From positions 13,499,957-13,563,956 of the forward strand of contig CM050450.1 of assembly GCA_027563935.2 (NCBI GenBank): 64,000 bases of DNA, read 5' to 3'. The translations under genes were made by a program, and so were the position numbers. Origin of the DNA: Costus lasius (Eukaryota > Streptophyta > Magnoliopsida > Zingiberales > Costaceae). A model generated the notes under the pieces. That model worked only from the letters and a program-made list of their open reading frames with translations, was not told the origin of the DNA and ran no database searches. Below are positions 21,980 to 34,279 of the stretch, piece by piece (the stretch's first letter is position 1; every line of letters begins with the position of its first letter).

Positions 21980-24900
21980 ATGGCTGCGTTGGGGAGCTCC
22001 GGCACTGGTGATCAGGATGAGTTCTACCTGCGTTACTATGTCGGACACAAGGGAAAGTTCGGGCATGAGTTCCTGGAGTTCGAGTTCCGCCCTGACGGCA
22101 AGCTTCGGTACGCTAATAACTCCAACTACAAGAATGACACGATGATACGCAAGGAAGTCTTCGTCTCCCCCGCCGTCCTCCGTGAGTGCCGCCGCATCAT
22201 TTCCGACAGCGAGGTCTCTCCCTACCTCCCTCCTAGAGTTAGGATTAGTAGGAGTCTCTGCTCTCTGTTCCGTTCTAGGGTTTTCATGTCGCTCACACGA
22301 TGATCCTCTTATAGTTTGTTGTTTGTCGTCGAATCACAGATAATGAAGGAGGACGATAACAACTGGCCGCCTCCTGACCGGGTTGGCAGGCAGGAGCTGG
22401 AGATCGTGATGAACAACGAGCACATATCCTTCACTACTTCGAAGATTGGGTCGCTCGTCGACGTCCAAGGTAGCCAGGATCCTGAAGGGCTTCGCGTCTT
22501 CTATTACCTCGTCCAGGTTTGTGCGCTTGGAAATGCTCTGTTTGCTGTCTTCAATTTAATCTACGTATTATTTGTCTTATTTAAACTTGAATACCTAATT
22601 AAAGTGTTCTTTGATAATATTTTGATGGATCCCACTAAGATACTCTTTAGTTTGTGAACAAATTGTCAATTTCAACTCGAGTTGGACATTTTTTGCAGGC
22701 TCTTTTATTCTCACACAAGCCTGTTCAATATTAGTGCAGTTTCTTAGGCTATATTTTGGGGGTAAAATATCTGCTGGTTTGCTTTGCTATGACCTCTCAT
22801 ATTTTGTTTCATTTAGCTCTATTTGTGACCAGAATTTTCTTATGGTGTGAGTATTGATATTTTCAAATTCTTTCTCTTAATGTCCTGTTTCCTAAAGGTG
22901 TGTGACTCCATTATGAAGTGGATCTTCACATAAGACCTTTTTGCATCGATGCATTTTACTTATATAATGTTTTGCAGGTCATTAATTTTTTTTCTGGATC
23001 ATTTAGTATGTCTCATTTTGCATCACGTGAAAATATTGTTTCGATATCTTAGACTTTTTAACAGCTTCTTTTTTCTCATATGTGAGCGGACTGAAGTAGT
23101 ATTTATGCAACAAATACATGATAACTTTAGGTTTAAGCAGAAGATGCCAGGAAAATCTCTCATTCCATGCCACAACTTGATGTGGCAAATATGGTCTTTT
23201 GGTGCCCCTATCATCATCGTTGGCATTTGGTGCTCTAGGTGTTACTTAGGTGATAAGGCATGATGAGTTGCATCTTGAGAACTTAATTACTCCTTGTTTC
23301 TAGTGAAAATCACTAACATGTTTCCAGCATCTTGCATAGTGTTCTTTTGAAAAATATGACTCTTTCTTGGAAAAAAAATTGTGATGGTTGGATTTTTTTT
23401 GTTTATAGATTATGGCGAGTATTATTTTTTATGTCTATTATGTAATGATCTAACTGCTCATGTTATGCTTAAATGAAATACCAAAGGTTTATCCTTTGTT
23501 TCATTCAAAAAGAGTGCAACTCCTTTGGTATATCCTTTGTTTCATTCAAAAAGAGTGCAACTCCTGTTCTGCTGAGATGAAATACTAAGGATTCCAGGCC
23601 TTGTTTTATTGGATAGAATTACTGTTTTGATGATTTTATTGTCTTATATAAATTTTGCTCAGAAAATTGCCTTAGCAAATGTTTAGTACCTCTGGCAATG
23701 CACGGAACTTTAGAGCAAGCACCTTGGTAAATGATGATTGTCTAGTACCCTAGAATAATTAGTACAAGAATTATTCTAAAAGCACTTTGAATACACTAAT
23801 CTTAAGGTGGTTTCTTTTGGCAATTTTCATGGTATTGCATTCTTCTTTTAATGAAGATATTTGTTTCATGACAGCTAACTATTAGAACAAGCAAGGTTTG
23901 AAATTTTGGTAGTCAGACTGGTTTGATTGTAGTATTGTGTCGGTTCTGTATGAGTTCGGACTGGTTTGATTGTAGTATTGAATTGGTTTCATTGTAGCAT
24001 AGTGCCAGTTTCATTATAGCAACTTATCCGAAACTAAACTAGTACACTGGTTCGGACTGATATTTTAAACCTTAACTACAAGAATTATAGTTCCAACAAA
24101 AAAAAACATATATCCAAATTTGAATTTTTTATTTAAGATCACTTATGGTAGTCATTATTGTTTAGTTGCAAATGTACTTAAAACATTATTATGGTACAAT
24201 TAAGAAAGATGCTAGTTGGTTATATTGCTTTGTGATTGCTGGGTCTGGGTTAGTCTATATCTTCACATAAACTTAGATCTCTATTTTTATGAATGCTTGT
24301 ATGTTAAAATTATTGAATAAAGCTAAAGTTTTAACACATGGTCCCCTTTTTTTAGTAGGGTATCCAATAAGATCAAAGTCGTGCAATTTGATCTGTAGCA
24401 ACAATAACACTAATTTTGATACATTTGTCTTATTTGTGCAATAGCAGCTTCATATTTACGTGCACGGTTGTGCACTATGTTTATTATGTGTTCAAAACTT
24501 CCTTAGTTTAGAAAATCAGCTTTGTCTTATGGTTTAGATTATATACAAAAGAACATGAATAGCTAAAAGATCTTATTGATTAGTGTTATTTTGATTTGCA
24601 ATAACTAAGACCTTGTCTACCTTATTAAAGCATTATGATTTGGTTCTCATTTTAACCTAACGTTAACATACTACTTCATATTTTTCCCCTATTATGGTTA
24701 ATATAATCATAGTTTAGGAACCTTGGCACTTTTCTGCTGCATAGCCGAGTCACTAAAGCCTGTTTCTTTAGAGGGAATCCACCGTCTGAATCTCCGGTGG
24801 ATTCCCTCTAAAGAAAGTAAGAAACAGGGCCTAAACCTTGTTGAGAGTTCCTGGCATCTATGTAAACCTGAGAAGCACAATCATCAGATATTTGTTTAAG

Positions 24901-25399
24901 TAGGATGGTTCATATATTATAAATTGATGTTATAGTTCTATTGGCACTGCCTTTCTGCCCTGATGTTGGTGTTTCTACTCATTATTGTGTTTAATTGAGG
25001 TGCCATAAATGGTGGTTTAAAATGTATGCCATGAAAGGTTGGCCTCCTTGTTTCAATGAAGATATGGTTCAATATGATTTAATTTAATTGGCTCACTTTG
25101 TTGCTGTTCAATTTCAGTATATTTAGTAAACTCTTAACACCAACTGATTCTTTGCAATTCTTTTGAATCGCCTACCTCTTTTGAACAAATAAGCAAACTG
25201 AATCATCCTGATTTTCCATCGATATTTTTTTACCGCGTCATTCTTAGGATTATAGATGCTAAGCAGTTAATCAGAGATAACATATTATTTGTTTTGTTAC
25301 TAATGAGTTCTTGGTGTGTTTTGCTTCTCGCAGGATCTCAAGTGCTTCGTTTTTTCTTTGATTTCTCTGCACTTCAAGATAAAGCCTATTCAGTCCTGA
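21980..25399 (+). CDS. MAGO: MAGO NASHI, exon junction complex core protein
   Basis: MAGO pairs with Y14 and, with eIF4A3 and a Barentsz/MLN51-type protein, forms the exon junction complex. That complex is left on spliced mRNA and guides export, localisation and nonsense-mediated decay. Exons are 21980-22213, 22340-22516 and 25334-25399, all joined in phase 0 with GT-AG introns, giving 158 residues. The body is near-invariant: [44 protein letters not shown], then [33 protein letters not shown] and the C-terminal [21 protein letters not shown]. Length and ends match the plant family; only the first 12 residues vary, as usual. Intron 2 is long (2.8 kb) and holds a small foldback element. No sign of decay. 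Confidence 0.96.
24759..24828. repeat. foldback (MITE-like) in MAGO intron 2
   Basis: Inverted repeat: CCTGTTTCTTTAGAGGGAATCCACCG at 24759-24784 (written here only as arm ends CCTGTTTCTTT and GGAATCCACCG) pairs with 24795-24828. The loop is 10 bases and there is one 4-base insertion in the right arm. Confidence 0.8.
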
Positions 25400-26197
25400 T
25401 CTTGTCTTAGTTTCTGTTTCTGTTATTAAACTTTTCCACATTTACTGAGTTTATGACTGTAATATAATTCAAGATCGGGATGCTGTATTCCTCGGGGGAC
25501 GTCTAATCCCACAGAAACTTGCCTATGGAAGTCGATCAATGTGAATTTGTGGGTGTCTTGTGCTGGGTGCCGGGTGGTACTATTTGCTGGATAATTTTGG
25601 TTATTCAGTTCTCTTTTTATTTGCCAAGTTAGACTCCATATATTATGATTCTGAACATCTAATTGGAAGAAATTTGACGGGTTTTCGTTGCATGTTGAAT
25701 GCGTTCATCTCGTGTTTTTAAAGAAAAAAAATATCATGTTAAACTCGGTTAGGTTGGGATTTATGCACATCTACTTGAGATATCGGGTACCAATTTAAAA
25801 AGAAAAATAGTGTTGGAGCATCTCAACATATTATAAATTTGTTTTAAAAGCAGACAAAATAGGATATAACTTGATAAATCTATGAAGGAACCTGTAACTA
25901 TGCATTGCAGATTTGAGTAGATAGAAACATTTCAGTAGCCTTAGTGAGGCTGCTCGCTATTATGATTGTTGGAGCATCTCAACATATTATAAATTTGTTT
26001 TAAAAGCAGACAAAATAGGATATAACTTGATAAATCTATGAAGGAACCTGTAACTATGCATTGCAGATTTGAGTAGATAGAAACATTTCAGTAGCCTTAG
26101 TGAGGCTGCTCGCTATTATGATTGTTTAAAATGCTGCCTCCCCCCCCCCCCCCCGACTCCCCTCTTTTTGTCCTCATCTTCCATTGTTCTATTTCTC
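25400..26197. other. MAGO 3' flank with a 156-bp tandem duplication and a C15 run
   Basis: The 3'UTR and flank of MAGO run to about 25740. From 25813 to about 26124 a 156-bp unit (starting TTGGAGCATCTCAAC, ending GCTATTATGATTG) is repeated twice with no obvious difference. A run of 15 C follows at 26140-26154, immediately before the nested transposon block. Confidence 0.8.
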
Positions 26198-26201
26198 TAG
26201 G

Positions 26202-27385
26202 TGTCACGTCTCGGTCGGATCAATTCCAAATTGGTGCTTAATCGTTGTCTTAGGGTCGTTCGGCGGAACACAAGAGCGTAAACTTTCGTTCAGATTAGGT
26301 TTTCCCTCAAATTGAAAACTTTAACTTTCCCAAAGAATTTGAATTCCCAAATTACAAATCGCACGAAAAGGATCGAAAAACCCTAACCCTAGCCGTTCAA
26401 AATCTATCCCCAATTCAGAAAATGAACGGAAACCCTAAATTAAATACCTCTCGGTCAACCCTTGCCCGAAGTCAAAATCATCGACCAAAATCACGCAGCG
26501 GCTCGAATTAAATTTCTTCGCCGACGTCAGCCACCGAAATCGAATTTCTCCTCTGCAATTCAGAGTCTCAATTTTGACCCCATCAAAATCGGCACAGTAT
26601 CGTCTTCTTCCGCCTCGCGTCGCCGAACGCCAGTTGCCGCCTCCGTAGTCCTTCTCGCGGAGCGCCGCCTGCGCTCGTGGGTTCACCGGAGAGGGACGTA
26701 CCGACGAAGGGATGTCCTCCATGCCCTGCCCTTGACTTCGCCGACGTCCAGAGGCCACCTGCCGCCGAAAACACAGAGGAAACAGGGGAAGGAGTCGCCG
26801 GAGAGGATAAACAGTGGAGGGGGAAAAGCTTCACTTCTATTCTTGGAATAGTAAGTTACAAAAACCCTCTCCTCTCGTCTCTCCCACACCCGTCGGCGGC
26901 AGCTCTCGCCGCCGACTCACAGGACTCCCGGTCTCTCTCTCTCTCTCAGAACAGGGGACGACTTCAACTTGCCGATTCTCGCTTGTGATTCTCCGATCAA
27001 TTGCTCGATCCCCTCCCTCAAGCTCCCGCTGCAGCTTTAAAGACAAGAGGCACCGCCTCTTGCCTGCGAGGAAGCCGCTCGACTCCTCCACCCGCACAAA
27101 TCGGTCGCCCGAAGTAGAAAACGCTGCGTGCGTCGTCCGTGTCCGATCTCTGTGCTGGAGTCTCCACTGAAGTCGCTTCTCTGCTCTGACTACGTCTTGC
27201 ATCCTCAAACTCTGCTGAAGACGCTGCGTCCGATCTGCTCGGGGAAGGCGTCGCCGCGATGCGCGAGGAAGACGCGGCTGCGTGTCTATTCCCCTTTCGC
27301 GGATTCGGGCTGGGTTGTGAAGTTAGGCCAATACCTGGTTGGAGGTTTCGGCGTGGGCCTGGGCTTGGGCCGAACCGGCCTGACA
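26202..27385 (-). repeat. 3' LTR of the gag-only gypsy element
   Basis: 1184 bp. It matches the split LTR at 29024-29757 plus 41146-41628 throughout. At 26910-26914 it preserves the empty CGCCG site where the sister LTR took the Athila insertion. Confidence 0.9.
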
Positions 27386-27599
27386 ATTCTCCTCCGCCCA
27401 ATTTGGACATCGCCCTCGATGTCCATGACAGGCGCTCAAGCCTGCGCTCGTCGGCATTCTTCAAGAGTTCTCTCTCCACATAGATCTCTCTTAAACCAAT
27501 TTGGACCTTGCGCCTCCTTTTCCTTCCATCGCTTGGCAAAGGATTTATAGGGAAGGGTCTTCTTTGCTGTCACTGCTTCCTTTGCTCCACAATCTTTGC

Positions 27600-28993
27600 C
27601 CGAAGAAACCGGTGGGGGAGACGTCATCTTTGCATCCCCTCACTCACCGAATATGCCACCTGCGCACATGTCCGAGTTTCCGGTGGAAGTAGCGCATCTC
27701 CGGAGCTCGTCTTCTGTTCGATGTTGCTCTGGCCGACCGTGTCTTTCGGCCCTACATCTGAGGGGGTCGGTGAAGTTCTGCCATCGACCATTGAGGCAAT
27801 GCGCATACCTCCTATGCGGGCCACTACTGGTTCGTCGTCAACCGCCAGTTTCTCAGCTAGTTCCTGATGCACGATCGCTGCAATTGCGCTCACCCACTGT
27901 TGGTCCGGACAATCGCGTATCCGGTGTGGTCCTTTGCACAAGAAGTAAGCAATCGGTCTTAGTCAATCCTGCCCTCTCTCTGCAGGTTGGGTCTGCTCCT
28001 GCCGTTCCGGCTGACCTTCGTTCTACCAGGGTGAGAGCCTCTCTCTCTCTCTGGCGCTCTTGCTCTGGGTGGAGATGGTCTCTTCGGGGGCGGCCTTGGT
28101 GCTCTTGAAAAATTCGTTCCTGAAGTTCTCTGGTCCACGAGAGCCTTGGCTATAGCTGCGGCCGTTCTCCAGTCTTGCGGCACATGTCGTCGAACCTCAG
28201 CCGCCGCCCATGGTTGGAGATTCCGGAGGAAGAAGTACCTCCTATCTCTTTCCGCCATCTCAGGTAGCTCCAACATTAGTGCGGAGAACGCCCTGACATA
28301 CTCCTGGATCATCCCTGTGTGCTTTAGCCGATCCACCGACTCTCGTGCCTGGTCCACCGATTTTTCGAGAAGGAACTGCTACCGCAGGTCCTCTCGGAAC
28401 ACCTCTCATGTCCAACCAGCTGCCTCTGATGTTGAATCAACTTTGGTCCTCCACCAAAGTTTTGCATCATCTGAGAGGTATGTTGTGCACACCCTCACCT
28501 TCTCCTGGTTTGAAACATGGTTAGCATCAAAGTATTGTTCTATATCCCAAAGAAAGTTACCCAACACTTTGGCTGATCTGGCACCCTGGAACACTGTAGG
28601 TTATGGGGTGCGAACCTTCCCTCTAGGAGTTCCATACTCCATCATGGCTGCTGTAGGGGCCCCGCCTTGGGCCTGTGCCAATGCCATGCACATCACCGCG
28701 AGGTCTGCCAGTATCTGCTGCTGGGCTGCAGTGGTGTTGGTTAATTGTGCCGTTAAGGTTGTCACATGTCCCTGCAAGGCCGCTACTTGCTCCTGTAGCG
28801 CTGCCGTCCCTTCAACGTTCTGCTGTGCCTCAACTACTCCAGCCAAAGTTTGCTGAAGGGCAAGGATTTGCAACCTCTGTTCCTCTACCGTGCGATGGAG
28901 ATCCTCCACCCGAGGAGCCACCGCGTCTTTACTGTTCCCTGTCAAACCGAGCACTTGCTCGATTCGTGCTATGCGATCTCCTTGATTCACCAT
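27600..28993 (-). pseudogene. gag of the gypsy element (decayed)
   Basis: The minus-strand start MVNQGDRIARIEQVLG is 17 bases inside the primer site. It is followed by a Gln-rich coiled coil (about 28900-28650), then the gag core: FQGARSAKVLGNFLWDIEQYF, LSDDAKLWWRTKVD, LKHTGMIQEYVRAFSALMLE and FLRNLQPWAAAEVRR. A basic linker leads to a zinc knuckle reading YFLCKGPHRIRDC at about 27940, where the first Cys of CX2CX3HX4C is Tyr. Stops at about 28602, 28407 and 28370 are in frame, and each is one C-to-T from a sense codon. A frameshift falls near 27950. It would form the particle shell in an intact element. Confidence 0.82.
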
Positions 28994-29009
28994 CCTAGCT
29001 GAATCTTTA

Positions 29010-29021
29010 GGCTCTGATACC
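29010..29021 (-). other. primer-binding site (tRNA-iMet type) of the gypsy element
   Basis: The minus strand reads GGTATCAGAGCC, two bases inside the 5' LTR. It is complementary to the 3' end of initiator Met-tRNA. Confidence 0.8.
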
Positions 29022-29023
29022 TT

Positions 29024-29757
29024 TGTCACGCCTCGGTCAGATCAATCCCAAACTAGTGCTTAACCGTTGTCTTAGGGTCGTCTGGCGGAACACCAGAGCG
29101 TGAACTTCCGCTCAGATTAGGTTTTCCCCCCAAATTGAAAACCTTAACTTCCCCGAACAATTTGAATCCCCAAATTATAAATCGCACGAAAAGGATGAGA
29201 AAACCCTAACCCTAGCCATCCAAAATCGATCCCCAATTCAGAAAATGAATGGAAACCCTAAATCAAATACCCCTCGGTCAACCCTCGCCCGAAGTCAAAA
29301 TCGTCGACTGAAATCACGCCGCCGCTTGAATTAAATTTCTTCGTTAACGTCACGCCGACGTCAGCCACCGAAATCGAATGAATTCGATTTCTCCTCTGCA
29401 ATTCACTGTCTGGATTTTGACCCCATAAAAATCGGCACAGTATCGTCTTCTTCCGCCTCGCGTCGCCGAACGCCAGTTGCCGCCTTCGTCGTCCTTCTCG
29501 CTAAGCGCCGCCGGTGCTCGTGGGTTCACCGGAGAGGGACGTACTGATAAAGGGATGTCCTCCACACCCTGCCCTTGATTTCGCTGATGTCCAGAGGCCG
29601 CCTGCCGCCGAAAACATAGAGGAAACAGGGGAAGGAGTCGCCGGAGAGGATAAACAGTGGAGGGGGAAAAGCTTCACTTCTATTCTCATAATAGTAAGTT
29701 ACAAAAACCCTCTCCTGTCGTTTCTCCCACACCCGTCGGCGGCAGCTATCGCCGCCG
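29024..29757 (-). repeat. 5' LTR of the gypsy element, first part (interrupted)
   Basis: Corresponds to the first 60% of the LTR at 26202-27385 (plus-strand order). It is cut at CGCCG by the Athila-like insertion and continues at 41146. Confidence 0.9.
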
Positions 29758-31335
29758 TGATAGGTGTAATTTTTATAGGATTTAGAGTCTTATTTATACC
29801 ATCATTTGAGGCTTAACTTCTGTTTTATGTCACAATTTGATACCTTTTTCCCATAAAGTATAGAATCTTCACTATTTTTTATTTCTTTATGAAATATAGG
29901 TCATTATCATTTATTTTCGTGAAGATTATTCGAGATTTGAAGTTAGGGAAAGGTTCAGCATATTACAAGCATCAGACAGGCAAAATTTTAGAATTTTTGG
30001 AGCTTCCTATGATGAACACGGCCTGCCCATGCCTGTGATCACGGCCGTGTTCATCGCGTCTTCAGAATCAGCATTTGGTGAAATGAACACGGCCTGGCCG
30101 TGCTTATCGTCACGGCTGTGTTTGACAGGAAATTCAGGTTTGACCGAACTCATCACCGCCGTGTGCACGCCCGTGTTCGGGTGTTCCGAAAATTTCGAGC
30201 TAAACACGGCTTGCCTGTGTTCAGACACATGGCCGTGTTCACTTATTCGCAGTTCATCGAGCTCGACACGGCCGGCCCGTGTTCATCATCACGGCCGTGT
30301 TCGCGTCCGCTGTTCGTGACCGTTCGTCCATTTTCCACCAAATTGGACACTCCAGATGCCAGAAAATTGGAGAAAATTCCCAATTAACATTCCTAACCGC
30401 CCAAGGCTTCGATTGAAGCATATAATCGAGAGTTTTAGGTGGTTAGAGAGAGGAATTTTGAGAAAGACGCGACTAGGGCGAAAAGGGGCGAAAACTTGCA
30501 TTCTTGGGCTTGATTCGACGGATTTCTTTGGGGCTATCAAGAGAAGACCGAAGATTCATCGTCTCCTACCCTTAGTTTGTAAATTCCCCTCTTTTCGAAT
30601 TCATTTACTTGAGTTTTAATTGTTAAATGATGTACTTTCTAGAGTAAAACCTAGTTCGGGACTCGGGCGTAGCCCGTTGAACATATTTCTACATGTAAAA
30701 CTTCTTATGAATCTCAGTGTTGTTTTTAGTGAATTTTCTTATTTTGATTGGGTGAGCTTCATTGCGTATTAATATTTTGGCCAAATATTTGTATGTGTTA
30801 AGTGTTACGAGAAGAGCCGAGAGGTGAATCATAACACTCGACTGGCCAATTTTAACTTGTGACTTGAATTACGAGAGTCGTTCAAAGTCACTCGAGGATT
30901 TACGATCATCATAGAGCCAATTGGGTCTTTCTTAAGTTAATTTTGCTACGAGAGTAGGAAATTAGCTTAAGTAGGCACCGGATTGCGCTTCGAGAGAAGG
31001 TAATCTGTAACATAGGATTGATCGCCTTAAGTTGTTCACTGTCGGATTGCGCTTCGAGAGAAGGAGATCCGTTTTCTATTTCAATTCATTGATTGATTTA
31101 TACTTAAAGCTTTCAACGAGGTGAAACCTGAAGTTCCGAACACTTCTTAAACTGTAATTTACCCTTTTAGTCGCTGATTTCTTTGATTCGATACTTTAGA
31201 ATTAGTTCTGTTTTCCATTTTTAAAATTGAACCATCTAGCTATCGATGACACGAAAGGTCGGTACTTGACACCTGCTCCCTGCGGGAATGATATTATTTA
31301 CTACTTCGATAGACCATGCACTAGCGGACCTATCA
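29758..31335 (+). repeat. 5' LTR of the Athila-like element
   Basis: 1578 bp, highly similar to 39571-41140. It carries five paired ACACGGCC/GGCCGTG motifs at about 30009-30310. It contains a short GGGGCGAAAA-type duplication near 30478-30492 that the 3' LTR lacks. Confidence 0.95.
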
Positions 31336-31341
31336 AGTTTT

Positions 31342-31358
31342 TGGCACCGTTGCCGGGG
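31342..31358 (+). other. primer-binding site (tRNA-Asp type)
   Basis: TGGCACCGTTGCCGGGG begins 6 bases after the LTR. It matches the complement of the plant tRNA-Asp(GTC) 3' end (TGGCGCCGTTGCCGGGG) with one change. Confidence 0.82.
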
Positions 31359-31520
31359 AGCAAGGCGTAGTCAATATCGATTAAAAAGTTGATTTGATAG
31401 ACTAGATACTTTTTTTTTTATTTTTTTTATTTTTTTTTATTTTATTTAAGTTCATTTGTTCATATTTCTTGTCTTCTTCCTTCCTTCACGTTTGTATTGT
31501 CTGGTTAGCTAACCTTGTGC

Positions 31521-34034
31521 ATGCCAAGAACAGTTAGAACAGGTCAGCTAGTTCCAGAATATTCCGAAATTGAAAGGACCCTCTAAGCTCAGAGGAAAAA
31601 TCATGATCAACAGCTTGAGGAAGCCCATCCGAACTTGCCTACTGCAATGGACCAGAACCGCTCACTACGGGATTTTGCTGCACCCAATGTACAGGGCATG
31701 CACTCTAGCATTGCTCGACCGTCGGTCGAAGCAAATAACTTTGAGATTAAGCCGGCCCTTGTGCATATGGTTCAGCAGAACCAGTTCAGCGGTTCACCAC
31801 AGGATGATCCAAATTTACATTTGTCAATTTTCCTTGAATACTGTGATACCCTGAAGATAAATGGGGTAAGTTCTGATGCTATACGCTTATGTCTTTTTCC
31901 CTTTTCCCTTAGGGATTGCGCGTGAGCATGTCTACTGTCTCTTCCCCAAGGCTCAATCACAACATGGGATCAGCTTTCCCATGCGTTCCTCTCCAAGTAT
32001 TTCCCGCCGAGCAAGACTGCTCAATTGAGGAACCAGATAACAAACTTTAGCCAAAGGGAAGGCGAGTCGCTCTACGAGGCCTGGGACCGTTTCAAGGAGT
32101 TACTACGAATGTGCCCGCATCACGGACTGGAAAAATGGGTACTAGTGCATATTTTTTATAATGGTCTTTTATATAATACTCGTTTATCTGTAGATGCAGC
32201 CGCGGGTGGAGCGTTAATGAATAAAAACATTGACAATGCCATGAATCTGATTGAGGACATGGCTCTGAATCATTACCAGTGGACGAGTGAGAGAAATGTC
32301 CCGGTAAGAGGAGGAGGTAAGCATGACCTTGACATGCTCAGTTCGTTGGCGGCGAAGGTTGATTCCTTATCCCACCAACTTACTTCTATGAATTTTCATG
32401 CATCGTCTATCAATTCTATTCCTTGTGAACTTTGTGGGAATTTTGGGCACGGTGCTACTGACTGCCAGATAATGACACCTTCTTCTTCTGATGTTTTTGT
32501 TGAGCAGGTGAATGCCCTAGGCAATCCCAATCAGAGGCAATAGAATAATCCTTTCTCAGGCACCTATAATCCCGGTTGGAGAAATCATCCCAACTTCTCC
32601 TATCGGAATAATCAGAACCAGGAGATTCCCCGTAACTTCAACAATCCAGCTCCTCAGGGAAATTTTGGTACTTAGTTTCCCCAGACATCCTTCAGGCCAC
32701 CACCTGGACTTCCATCCCGACAATTCAACCAACCACAGAAGTCCAATTTGAAAATATTGCTTGAGAACTTCGTTACCACTCAGTCTAAGCGAAATGAATA
32801 TGTAGACAAGTCTATCAGGCAATTGAATTCAACGGTGGGGCAATTGAATTCAAAGGTGGATTCATTGATCACTCACTCGAGGATGCTGGAGAACCAGATT
32901 GCTCAGCAAGCAGCTTCAACCTCTAGGCCATTGGGGATGCTTCCTTCTCAACCCGAGGCAAATCCAAAGGAGCACTGCAACGTGATTGTTACATGCAGTG
33001 GAACTCAAGTGGAAGATCCTCAGATGATGCCTAGAGAAGTGCTTGATGGAGAGTCTGAAGAGCATAGCTTAGATGTCCAGTATTCTGAGAAAATGGCCAT
33101 AGAGTTCGAGGTCACCCAAGAGCAAGTCCTTGTTCCTTTACCTCCTTATTTACCAACTGTCCCCTGCCCACAAAGAATAGTTAAAGCATTGACAGGACAG
33201 TACGGCTCACTTATGCATGCGAAGCTTCCTGACCCTGGCAGTTTCTGTATCCCATGCAGTATCAGTAATTTTTCTATCGAGAGAGCACTCTGTGATTTGG
33301 GGGCCAGTGTGAGTGTCATGCCCCTCTCCCTGTTCAAAAGTCTGGACTTGGGAGGCATGACGCCCACGCCAATAGCTTTGCAATTCGTGAATGGCTCTAT
33401 ACACCGCCCAGTGGGAATAGTAGAGGATGTCCCAATTAAAGTCGGGGAACTCTTTGTCCTTGTAGACTTTGTAGTCTTGGATATGTCAGAAAATTCAAGA
33501 TTATCATTTATCTTGGGCCGCCCTTTCCTAGCTACCACCGGGGTAGTTATAGATGTCAAGCAGAGGAAGCTTTCTCTGAACTTTTGTGATACTATTTTAG
33601 ATTTTCATATATCTATTGATATGCCAGGTTTTCCTTTTTCAGGCTTGTGCTGCAGTGTTGAGAAAGTGCCTGCGCTGACACATTGTTCGTGCCACAAGTG
33701 GGACTTTCTTGCATCCCACCATTGCACTGATATGGAAGCACGGGCTGAATAGATGAGGGATGAATGGACCACGCTGGATGACTTGTTTGATGCGGACCCT
33801 GATTCTGGTTGCACCGCGGTTTTTCATGATGGGGATGAAGAGGAACATTTATTATTTTTCAGAAAGACAGACAGTGAATTTAAAAACTTTTTTATTTTGC
33901 ATGACATCAGGACATTTTCCTATGTACACCTATTATTATTATTGCTTATCTCTATAGGTGTTACATTTAGGAGAAGAAGAAAGGAGCATTTCCATGCTCT
34001 TTCTTCTGCCTCTGATCCATTGGATGTGCACTGA
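31521..34034 (+). pseudogene. Athila-like gag-protease ORF with five stop codons, no frameshift
   Basis: One continuous frame from ATG 31521. The retrotransposon gag core is at about 31760-32230 (ITTWDQLSHAFLSKYFPP, ITNFSQREGESLYEAWDRFKELL). A CX2CX4HX4C knuckle follows (CELCGNFGHGATDC, about 32423). A spacer helix leads to an aspartic protease with DLGASVSVMP (Asp codon 33294) and LGRPFLAT. In-frame stops sit at 31584 (TAA), 31923 (TGA), 32541 (TAG), 32673 (TAG) and 33750 (TAG); each could come from CAA, CGA or CAG by one C-to-T change. After 33750 the frame stays open to 34032 with a hydrophobic stretch, but the expected reverse transcriptase never appears. Gag would build the particle and the protease would process it. 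Confidence 0.87.
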
Positions 34035-34257
34035 AGCATGTTCATTGGTCAAGCTGTAGACCTAAAACCAGCGCTTCATGGGAGGCACCCCATGCATTTA
34101 TCTTGTGTTGTGTTTAGGCTTTAATGTTTGTTGTTTGTTGTGTCTTGTTGATTTTGTTTTATTTGTTTTGATAATTTTAGTGGTATCCCATGGCATTATT
34201 TTACTTATTTTATACATTGAATAGCATCATATTAATAATGAGAATTTTTTTTAATTT
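34035..34257 (+). other. junction where pol is missing
   Basis: Sequence of the type CGCTTCATGGGAGGCACCCCAT (34073-34094), which in relatives follows the end of pol, comes directly after the protease reading frame. This fits a clean internal deletion of several kilobases. Confidence 0.55.
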
Positions 34258-34279
34258 TCAGGGAATTTTGTGCTCAAGG

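Noticed and set aside
26142..26154. C15 run as a biological signal
   Set aside because: Homopolymer runs are prone to slippage and sequencing error; noted only as an edge marker.
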